From positions 1 through 42,176 of the forward strand of contig JBKHXZ010000187.1 in NCBI GenBank assembly GCA_046565785.1: a DNA stretch of 42,176 bases, in the 5' to 3' direction. Below are positions 37,077 through 42,176 of the stretch, one piece after another. The position numbers and the translations under genes are program-made. Each line of letters begins with the position of its first letter. Within the stretch, counting starts at the first letter, position 1. The stretch is from DATHWB01 sp046565785 (GTDB lineage: Bacteria; Actinomycetota; Acidimicrobiia; Spongiisociales; ZC4RG35). The notes under the pieces are model-generated. The model saw nothing but the letters and a program-made list of their open reading frames with translations. It did no database searches and was not told where the DNA came from.

Positions 37077-37574
37077 ATGGAGCCCGTCGACCTGATCGTG
37101 ACCGTGGTGCGAGTGTGGGCCGGGGTGGTGATGATCGCTCACGGACTGAACCATGCCCGCAACCTGGACGGAACCGCCAAATGGTTCGGCAAGGTCGGTT
37201 TCAAGGCGGCGCGACGTCAGGCGCAGGTGTCGGCGTTCGGCGAACTCGCCATCGGCGCTTCGCTGGTCCTCGGGTTGCTCACCACCTTCGGGGCGTTCGG
37301 TCTGGTGGCGGTGGTCTCGGTCGCCTTCTGGTCGATCCACCGCTTCGCCGGGTTCTTCGTCTTCGCCCGTCCCGACGAAGGGTACGAGTACGTGGTGACG
37401 TTGAGCCTGGCGACGGTGCTGGTGGCGACTCTCGGGCCTGGTCCGTTCTCGATCGACGCTGTGCTCGGCATTGCCGACCAGTTGAACGGGTGGACCGGTC
37501 TGCTGATCGCCGCCGGCGGGGTGGTCGCCGCCGCCGGCCAGCTAGCCCTCACCTGGCGCAAACCCACCGCCTGA
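37077..37574 (+). CDS. DoxX-family membrane protein
   Basis: This 165-residue integral membrane protein has four hydrophobic helices (VVRVWAGVVMIAHGLNHARN, FGELAIGASLVLGLLTTFGA, VVTLSLATVLVATLGP, LLIAAGGVVAAAGQLALTW). HGLNH and the ARPDEGYEY loop are typical of DoxX proteins. In mycobacteria a DoxX protein is linked to oxidant resistance, but here there is no direct evidence. AGGAGG is well placed before the ATG. It lies 30 bases after lon and may be read through from it. Confidence 0.83.
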   Translation: MEPVDLIVTVVRVWAGVVMIAHGLNHARNLDGTAKWFGKVGFKAARRQAQVSAFGELAIGASLVLGLLTTFGAFGLVAVVSVAFWSIHRFAGFFVFARPDEGYEYVVTLSLATVLVATLGPGPFSIDAVLGIADQLNGWTGLLIAAGGVVAAAGQLALTWRKPTA

Positions 37575-37576
37575 AC

Positions 37577-37699
37577 GAAACCCTGGGTTTCCCACCTTGT
37601 AGAGCGCGGACTCGCCGCATCGGTTTGAGATGCCTCTTGTGGCCGCCTGAAACTGGTGCACTGAACCCGCGTCATACAAGGCCGGAAACCCAGGGTTTC
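37577..37699. repeat. inverted repeat family C, full element
   Basis: Two inverted arms, each opening GAAACCCTGGGTTTC (or its complement) at the outer end and carrying CCTTGTA..CGCGG inside. The arms pair imperfectly over about 50 bases. The element fills the space between convergent doxX and the phosphatase gene and may terminate both. Confidence 0.7.
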
Positions 37700-37712
37700 G
37701 AAGCTGGGTGGG

Positions 37713-38170
37713 CTAGTTGAGGGGGTCTTGGAGGTCGCCGATCAGGGCGTCTACTGCCTGTTCGATCAGGTCGTACATGTGCTCGTAGGCGGCGTCCGGC
37801 TTGCCCCACGGGTCAGGGACCTCGCCCCCGCCGACATACGACATGAGCGACCGCAGTCGAGCCGGTGATGCATCAGGGGCGATGCGCCGGGCGTTGGTGA
37901 GGTTCGATTCGTCATGGTGAGGATCAGGTCGAACCGGTCGAAATCGTCACGCCGGAGCTGACGGGCGTTCCCTTCCACGACGTAGCCGCGGCGTTCGCCG
38001 ACTGCCACCGACTTGGGATGCGGCGGTTCCCCCACGTGATACGACCCGGTTCCGGCAGAGTCGACTTCGATGTCCAAACCCGCTGCCTCGCCTTTGGCGC
38101 GGATGACGGCTTCGGCCGCCGGAGAGCGGCAGATGTTGCCCAGGCAGACGGTGAGGATGCGGAAACTCAT
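37713..38170 (-). pseudogene. low-molecular-weight protein-tyrosine phosphatase, frameshifted
   Basis: The enzyme dephosphorylates protein tyrosine using the P-loop CLGNICRS (Cys9). The frame from 38170 is coherent through RFDLILTMT (about 37914) and then shifts. The correct C-terminus, ESNLTNARRIAPDASPARLR, then VPDPWGKPDAAYEH with the general acid Asp, reads in another frame to a stop at 37713. Restoring one G (ATGACGAA to ATGGACGAA) gives the family motif LTMDESNL and a 152-residue protein. TACGGT lies 6 bases before the ATG with no Shine-Dalgarno. Either an assembly error or recent loss. Confidence 0.78.
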
Positions 38171-38176
38171 TCTCGA

Positions 38177-38182
38177 ACCGTA
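38177..38182 (-). promoter_or_regulatory. -10 hexamer TACGGT of the phosphatase gene
   Basis: TAnnnT hexamer exactly 6 bases before ATG 38170 on the minus strand. Confidence 0.45.
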
Positions 38183-38298
38183 TCCGCGCAGTTCATCGGG
38201 CCGAAACGAGAACCCGCCATATTCGCGTCATGAGGCGGTATGCTAACTATTGCAAGCGCAGGCGTTCGCCGGTGCCCGCCTCCTGAGGAGGTTCAAGA

Positions 38299-38931
38299 AT
38301 GCACGCTTCCCATCTCTCTGTTGTCCGTCGTCCGGTGGTGCGGGCGATCACCCGCCATGGTTTCGGGGTCGAGTTGCGTCCTGTGACGCCCGACGACAAG
38401 CCCCTGCTAGCGGACGGATTCGCCCGCCTGTCCGAACGCGCCCGCTATCTCCGATTCCTCGCGCCCGCCGATCGTCTCACGCCGGCACAGTTGGCATACC
38501 TGTCCGAAGTCGATCATCACGATCACGTCGCCTGGGGTGCACTGGAGAACGATGCCGCGGTGGGGGTCGGCAGGCTCGTGCGGTACGAAGACGATCCGTC
38601 CTCGGCCGACGTCGCGCTCACCGTTCTCGACGAGTATCAGGGGCGTGGGGTCGGGCGGCTGCTGATCGAAGTGTTGGGCGTGTGCGCTCGAGCGCGTGGC
38701 GTCGGACAGCTTCACTTCGACGTGCTGGCGGAGAACGCTGCCATGCTCGGTCTCTTGCGAACACTCGGGGCGATCAGAACCGACACCGGGGAGATCGTGC
38801 ATCTGGTGGCCGACGTCGGACGGATCCCCGCCCCCGACATCGTCGAAGGCGACCTGATCGGGCTGCTGGAAGCCGCCCGCCGTCAGGCGTCGGACGGGTC
38901 CAGTTCCAAACTCAGCGAGTTCACGCAGTAA
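38299..38931 (+). CDS. GNAT-family N-acetyltransferase
   Basis: This 210-residue protein has a GNAT fold beginning VELRPVTPDDKPLLADGFAR and ERARYLRFLAPADRL, with the acetyl-CoA loop QGRGVGRLLIEVL and HFDVLAENAAMLGLLRTLG. The N-terminal half resembles the acetyltransferase domain of protein-lysine acetyltransferases (LTPAQLAYLSEVDHHDH), so a protein or small-molecule target is possible. GAGGAGG lies just before the ATG. The last 49 bases overlap the convergent msrB. Confidence 0.85.
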   Translation: MHASHLSVVRRPVVRAITRHGFGVELRPVTPDDKPLLADGFARLSERARYLRFLAPADRLTPAQLAYLSEVDHHDHVAWGALENDAAVGVGRLVRYEDDPSSADVALTVLDEYQGRGVGRLLIEVLGVCARARGVGQLHFDVLAENAAMLGLLRTLGAIRTDTGEIVHLVADVGRIPAPDIVEGDLIGLLEAARRQASDGSSSKLSEFTQ

Positions 38932-39281
38932 CGAAGTCCGGTCGGCCGCGGGCCGTCTGGGAACAGGTGTCCGAGGTGGCCCCCACAGTTGCGGCACACG
39001 ATCTCGGTGCGGACCATGCCGTGGGAGGTATCGGGCCGTTCCTCGATGGCGTCGGGGTCGAGAGCCGCGTAGAAGGACGGCCAGCCCGAGCGCGAGTCGT
39101 ACTTGGCATCCGACGAGAAGAGTTCGGCACCGCAGCCGGCGCACTTGTAGGTGCCGGGCCGCTTCTCATCGACGTACTCGCCGGTGAACGCTCGCTCGGT
39201 GGCACCCAGACGCAGCACCTGGAATCGGTCGGGATCGAGGCGGATGCGCCACTCGTCCTCAGTTGTGGGAAGCTCGCTCAT
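38883..39281 (-). CDS. msrB: peptide-methionine (R)-S-oxide reductase MsrB
   Basis: This enzyme repairs methionine-R-sulfoxide. The 132-residue protein has zinc ligands Cys47/Cys50 (CAGC) and Cys96/Cys99 (CRNC), SGWPSF, THGMVRTEIV in the form SHGMVRTEIVC, GHLGHLFPDGP, and the catalytic Cys119 in LRYCVNSLSL. Full length for the family. TAAGTT lies 6 bases before the ATG. The 3' end overlaps the GNAT gene tail to tail by 49 bases. Confidence 0.96.
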   Translation of the reverse strand: MSELPTTEDEWRIRLDPDRFQVLRLGATERAFTGEYVDEKRPGTYKCAGCGAELFSSDAKYDSRSGWPSFYAALDPDAIEERPDTSHGMVRTEIVCRNCGGHLGHLFPDGPRPTGLRYCVNSLSLELDPSDA

Positions 39282-39287
39282 GAGTCG

Positions 39288-39293
39288 AACTTA
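39288..39293 (-). promoter_or_regulatory. -10 hexamer TAAGTT of msrB
   Basis: TAnnnT hexamer 6 bases before ATG 39281 on the minus strand, with no Shine-Dalgarno. Confidence 0.45.
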
Positions 39294-39307
39294 CCGGCCG
39301 GAGGCCG

Positions 39308-39760
39308 TTATCGGCCCTGGCCGAGTGCCGACTTCAGTCTCTCGTAATACTCGGCCTGGGCTGGGTTCAACAGGGATGTGGCCTCGGTCGCCCCGCACCA
39401 CCGGACTACGTCGATCTCGGGGATGGTCATCGGCTTTCCCCGAAACTCGATGGTGATCTTCCCCGGCCGCAACGTAGCCGGGTCGAGCGCAGCCTCGAAC
39501 GCCCACGCCACGATCGTCTTCCCCGCCTTCTGGGTCACCTCGCCGAGATCGATGTAACCGTGATCCGGTGTCGGTCAGCCGGTCTCTTCGGTGAACTCAC
39601 GACGGGCCGCGGCGAGTGGATCCTCCCCAATTGCGATCTCCCCCTTGACGATCGACCAGGCACCGGCCTCACGACGCGCCCAAAACGGGCCGCCCGGATG
39701 GGCGATGAGGATCTCCAACTCGTCGGCCAGCCGGTAGGGGACCAGCCCCGCGCTACGCAT
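39308..39760 (-). pseudogene. NUDIX hydrolase interrupted by an in-frame UGA
   Basis: The frame from 39760 reads MRSAGLVPYRLADELEILIA, then the Nudix box GEIAIGEDPLAAARREFTEE followed by TG. The next codon is TGA (39575-39577), at the last (hydrophobic) position of the box. The same frame then continues PTPDHGYIDLGEVTQKAGKT and AWAFEAALDP to a stop at 39308, matching one 150-residue NUDIX protein. One base change, for example TGG to TGA, explains the stop. TAGCGT lies 6 bases before the ATG. The gene is divergent from the globin, with 41 bases between starts. Confidence 0.78.
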
Positions 39761-39766
39761 GTCCCG

Positions 39767-39772
39767 ACGCTA
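39767..39772 (-). promoter_or_regulatory. -10 hexamer TAGCGT of the NUDIX gene
   Basis: TAnnnT hexamer 6 bases before ATG 39760 on the minus strand. Confidence 0.45.
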
Positions 39773-39789
39773 GATCGGCAGGGCGTCGG

Positions 39790-39795
39790 TACCGT
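39790..39795 (+). promoter_or_regulatory. -10 hexamer TACCGT of the globin gene
   Basis: TACCGT ends 6 bases before ATG 39802. The divergent NUDIX -10 lies 17 bases to the left. Confidence 0.45.
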
Positions 39796-39801
39796 GGCCG
39801 G

Positions 39802-40230
39802 ATGCAGATCGGACCGACGCCGAAATCCCGGCATCCCTGGGGTGAGGCCGCCACTCCATACGAGGGCCTCGGTGGCGACGAGGGGGTGCGTGCACTGGCG
39901 TGGGCGTTCTACGACCTGGTGGAGGGGACCTCTCCGGTGCTGACCGCCATGCTTCCGGACGACACTGCCGTGTCGCGTCAGAAGCTGTATGAATTCCTCA
40001 GTGGCTGGACCGGCGGCCCACCCCTCTACTGGGAGCGACGTGGACATCCGGCGCTGCGCATGCGACATGCCCCGTTTCCCATCGACGCCCACGCCGCCGA
40101 CGAGTGGGTCCGCTGCATGGATGCCGCCCTCGACCGATGCGGGGTTTCCGGGGAACTGCGGGATTTCCTCTCCCGGGAACTGGGTCGCGCTGCACGCCAA
40201 CTCCAGAATGTCGGGAATACGCAAACTTGA
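39802..40230 (+). CDS. group II truncated hemoglobin (GlbO/YjbI-like)
   Basis: This 142-residue heme protein resembles mycobacterial trHbO: GGDEGVRALAWAFYDLV (B helix with Tyr), LYEFLSGWTGGPPLYWERRG, HPALRMRHAPFPI with the proximal His at 89, and ADEWVRCMDAALD with the group II Trp on the G helix. Such proteins bind O2 or handle peroxide and nitric oxide. The stop codon (40228-40230) lies inside the left half of the HAIR operator of hsp20, so the end of this gene and the hsp20 control region overlap. Confidence 0.9.
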   Translation: MQIGPTPKSRHPWGEAATPYEGLGGDEGVRALAWAFYDLVEGTSPVLTAMLPDDTAVSRQKLYEFLSGWTGGPPLYWERRGHPALRMRHAPFPIDAHAADEWVRCMDAALDRCGVSGELRDFLSRELGRAARQLQNVGNTQT

Positions 40231-40249
40231 GTCGGGTGTTATCAAGTTT
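40223..40249. promoter_or_regulatory. HAIR operator (HspR site) before hsp20
   Basis: AAACTTGA, 11 bases, TCAAGTTT: a perfect 8-bp inverted repeat with exactly the spacing of the HspR consensus CTTGAGT-N7-ACTCAAG (observed CTTGAGT-N7-TATCAAG). It ends 17 bases before the hsp20 ATG. Confidence 0.8.
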
Positions 40250-40266
40250 GGATGAAAGGAGGTTCC

Positions 40267-40719
40267 ATGACATTGCCTGCACGGAGGAACGATTCGAGTC
40301 CCAGCGTCGGGTCCGTGATGGATCCCTTCGCCGAACTCGATCGCTTCCATCGTCAGTTGACCGAGTTCCTCGATCGCTCGTGGCGTCCCTGGAACGACAC
40401 CACGTTCGTCCCGCCGGCCGATATCGAAGAGACCGACGACTCGTTCGTCGTGGAGGTCGAACTACCCGGTGTCAAGCGGGAAGACGTGGACGTCGAACTG
40501 CTCGGGCGACGCCTCACCGTCCATGGTGAACGCAAAGAGCGCGAGCGGGTCGGTGTGCTCCGCCGGCGTACCCGCCGAGTGGGCGAGTTCCACTACGAGG
40601 TGGTGCTGCCGTCGGATGTCGCCGATGCCGAAGTCGACGCCAAGTTCGCCGACGGTGTCCTCACCGTCACCATCCCCAAGCCCGAGCGTGAACGGGCCCG
40701 CAAGATCAAGGTCAACTGA
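40267..40719 (+). CDS. small heat-shock protein Hsp20 (alpha-crystallin family)
   Basis: This 150-residue holdase has the N-terminal arm DPFAELDRFHRQLTEFLDRS, then the alpha-crystallin domain with PPADIEETDDSFVVEVELPG, LTVHGERKE, GEFHYEVVLPSDV, and AKFADGVLTVTIPKPE at its end. AAAGGAGG (40255-40262) sits at the right distance from ATG 40267. ATG 40252 is in frame but would place the ribosome site inside the gene. The HspR-type operator immediately upstream predicts heat-induced expression. Confidence 0.95.
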   Translation: MTLPARRNDSSPSVGSVMDPFAELDRFHRQLTEFLDRSWRPWNDTTFVPPADIEETDDSFVVEVELPGVKREDVDVELLGRRLTVHGERKERERVGVLRRRTRRVGEFHYEVVLPSDVADAEVDAKFADGVLTVTIPKPERERARKIKVN

Positions 40720-40723
40720 TCGA

Positions 40724-40752
40724 CGAAGGGGCGGCGACTCGCCGCCCCTTCG
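40724..40752 (+). terminator. terminator hairpin after hsp20
   Basis: CGAAGGGGCGGCG, a 3-base loop, then CGCCGCCCCTTCG form a perfect 13-bp stem 4 bases after the stop. Confidence 0.75.
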
Positions 40753-40763
40753 CTCGTTCGAAG

Positions 40764-40769
40764 TACGCT
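40764..40769 (+). promoter_or_regulatory. -10 hexamer TACGCT of the CHAD gene
   Basis: TAnnnT hexamer 7 bases before GTG 40777. Confidence 0.45.
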
Positions 40770-40776
40770 CGCCGTT

Positions 40777-41784
40777 GTGCACCCGGCAGCTGCCAACCCT
40801 TTCTACCACCGATATCTCCCCGCGGTGACCGGCGGCCTCGCCCTCGAAAGTCGGGAGCCTTTGGCTCAAGGGTTGCGTCGGGTCACGGTCGAGCAATTCG
40901 ATCTCGCTTTGGCGGTGCTGGCAGACCAACCGCACGATGTTGCGGTACACGAGGTGCGCAAGGCGACCAAGCGAGTCCGGGCTGTTCTGCGGATGGTGCG
41001 GCCGGCGCTCGGTGCCCGCTACAAGCCCGAGGACGCCATTCTCCGCGACATTGCTCGAGTGTTCGCCCCCTATCGGGATGCCCACGTCCGGGTGGCATCA
41101 CTCGAAGCGATGCGTGCTCGTTACGACGTACATCTCCGTCCCACCGCCTTCGAAGCGATCGCCGACCGGTTGAACGACCTGCGCGAGCGCCGGTTCAGCG
41201 CACTCGAGAATGGCGACGATCTGCGTACGGTGGCCTTCGCCCTGCGATCGGCCCGTGCCCGATACGCGGCCTGGCCGGTCGATAAGCGGTCTGCCCAGGC
41301 GCATGGAACTGCCGTGATCGAGCATCGCTTTAGGTCGGTCGGGCCGGGAGTAGACCGAACCTACGCATTCGGCCGTGACCAGATGCGCAGCGCCGAGCGG
41401 CATCCGAGCGCCGAACAGTTCCACGGCTGGCGGAAGCAGGCCAAATACCTCCGACATCAGCTGGAGGTACTTGCACCGCTGTTCCCCGAGGTGCTGTTGG
41501 GGCATGCCGCCTCGTTGGAGCGACTGGGTGACCTGCTCGGTGAGGAGCACGATCTGGCGGAGTTGCTCCGTTTCTTGGCCGGTCGACCCGACCTCGCCCC
41601 TGACACCGTGGAACGATCGATGCTGGTTGCCCTCGTTCAGCACCGCCGCGCCGAGTTGCAGGCCCAGTCCCTCTCGCTCGGCCGTCGCATCTACGCCGAG
41701 TCGTCTGACCGCTTCACTCGTCGCATAGGCACCTACTGGTCGGCGTGGGACACCCCCACTCCGATCGGTTTCTCCCCCGAGTAG
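40777..41784 (+). CDS. CHAD-domain protein
   Basis: This 335-residue helical protein of the conserved histidine alpha-helical domain family, known to bind inorganic polyphosphate, shows VAVHEVRKATKRVRAVLRMV and HGWRKQAKYLRHQLEVLAPL, which hold the basic and His residues that line the polyphosphate pocket. There is no CYTH domain or polyphosphate kinase nearby. GTG 40777 with a -10-like TACGCT seven bases upstream suggests a leaderless start. It follows the hsp20 terminator, so it is a separate unit. Confidence 0.88.
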   Translation: MHPAAANPFYHRYLPAVTGGLALESREPLAQGLRRVTVEQFDLALAVLADQPHDVAVHEVRKATKRVRAVLRMVRPALGARYKPEDAILRDIARVFAPYRDAHVRVASLEAMRARYDVHLRPTAFEAIADRLNDLRERRFSALENGDDLRTVAFALRSARARYAAWPVDKRSAQAHGTAVIEHRFRSVGPGVDRTYAFGRDQMRSAERHPSAEQFHGWRKQAKYLRHQLEVLAPLFPEVLLGHAASLERLGDLLGEEHDLAELLRFLAGRPDLAPDTVERSMLVALVQHRRAELQAQSLSLGRRIYAESSDRFTRRIGTYWSAWDTPTPIGFSPE

Positions 41785-42076
41785 GTTCTCCGCTCTTGGG
41801 GGGACCGAAGGGACGCGCAGCGGACCTTCGAGGGGGGACGTGAGCGAAGCGAACTCGATGGTCCACCTGGTTTGAGACGGCCCCCCTCTGCCTCACCGCG
41901 CTCGGCTTTCTCCCCCCAGCGGGCTTCGCCCTGGGGGGAGAATGTTGAGGATGTTGTCCGCTTTCCTTGCCCCCCAGAAGCGTCAGCGACGTTGGATGGA
42001 TCGCCCCGCCTCTGCCTCGCTGCGCTCGGCTGTCACCCTCCAACGGGCTCCGCCCTGTGGGCCTCCCCCAGGATCG
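41785..42076. repeat. gene-free region with two imperfect direct repeats and a strong hairpin
   Basis: CCTCTGCCTC followed by GCGCTCGGCT and a CGGGCT-CGCCCTG segment occurs at 41885-41934 and again at 42009-42058, with about 124 bases between starts. A hairpin with arms TCTCCCCCCAG and CTGGGGGGAGA spans 41909-41941. I find no supportable coding sequence. Confidence 0.65.
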
Positions 42077-42176
42077 TGTAGGGGGGTTTACGCGACGTGG
42101 GGTCTGGTGGTGTTGGCCTCCTCGTATGTGATGGGCGGCTGGTTGCCGCAGTGGCTGTGCCGTCGGGTCCGGTTGT
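42077..42176 (-). mobile_element. right-edge fragment of a probable IS3-like element
   Basis: TGTAGGGGGG at 42077 looks like an insertion-sequence end. It is followed by a minus-strand frame with a stop at 42088-42090 that reads RTRRHSHCGNQPPITYEEA toward the window edge. The RRHS..CGN.PP..YEEA pattern resembles the C-terminus of IS3-family transposases. The inverted terminal repeat is only seen at one end. Confidence 0.45.
42088..42176 (-). CDS. transposase C-terminus (partial, IS3-like)
   Basis: About 29 codons of a minus-strand gene whose start is outside the window. The visible end, RRHSHCGNQPPITYEEA, is arranged like the tail of IS3 OrfB transposases (RRHS.LGY.SP..YE). Too short for a firm call. 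Confidence 0.4.
   Translation of the reverse strand, partial: NRTRRHSHCGNQPPITYEEANTTRPHVA

Noticed and set aside
35379..37340. Long open frame of 653 codons antisense to lon
   Set aside because: Shadow of a conserved protease gene with no domain match by eye.

Overview
The window is about 42 kb of high-GC bacterial chromosome carrying roughly 40 protein genes. I see no rRNA, tRNA or CRISPR array. The gene order dnaK-grpE-dnaJ-hspR, a HAIR-type operator, DesA-type acyl-ACP desaturase, ClpB/Lon/Hsp20 under probable HspR control, short-leader or leaderless starts, and secreted proteins with long Thr-rich linkers after the signal peptide all point to an actinobacterium. The poly-Thr linkers make me think of Acidimicrobiia or a related uncultured lineage, but that placement is inference.

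Layout. 1-660: end of an amino-acid ABC transporter ATPase. 861-4450: CapA-like phosphoesterase, beta-propeller protein (frameshifted) and acyl-ACP desaturase. 4454-7140: M20 amidohydrolase (minus), Thr-rich lipoprotein and formylglycine-generating enzyme. 7376-13892: a sugar cassette (LacI regulator, GH65 phosphorylase, sugar-binding lipoprotein, two permeases, no ATPase), bounded on both sides by a 75-bp direct repeat. 14051-16733 (minus): SPFH/stomatin, a HAAS-NfeD fusion, a PadR regulator and a small unknown protein. 16816-19902: MscL and ClpB. 19906-22214: a glutamine amidotransferase interrupted by an amber codon, a gamma-glutamylcyclotransferase and kynureninase. 22272-26352: fasciclin lipoprotein, membrane-anchored molybdoenzyme, zinc-ribbon protein, tryptophan 2,3-dioxygenase and a small unknown. 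26516-30358 (minus): a three-gene DUF4331-TPR-NicO operon flanked by a second palindromic repeat family. 30588-37046: the hspR-dnaJ-grpE-dnaK operon and divergent lon. 37077-41784: DoxX, low-molecular-weight phosphatase (frameshifted), GNAT, MsrB, NUDIX (in-frame UGA), truncated globin, Hsp20 and CHAD. 42077-42176: the probable end of an IS3-like element.

Themes. (1) Protein quality control dominates: four chaperone/protease loci and their regulator lie within 24 kb, and the best HAIR operator sits before hsp20. (2) Redox repair and membrane stress appear in MsrB, globin, SPFH/NfeD and MscL. (3) Three families of palindromic intergenic repeats lie within 0-40 bp of stop codons, at 3' ends of transcription units. 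(4) At least ten genes have a TAnnnT-like -10 hexamer 6-10 bases before the start codon and no Shine-Dalgarno, suggesting widespread leaderless transcription. (5) Four conserved genes carry single-base disruptions (two one-base deletions, two nonsense codons). These may be sequencing errors or real decay, and read data would decide.
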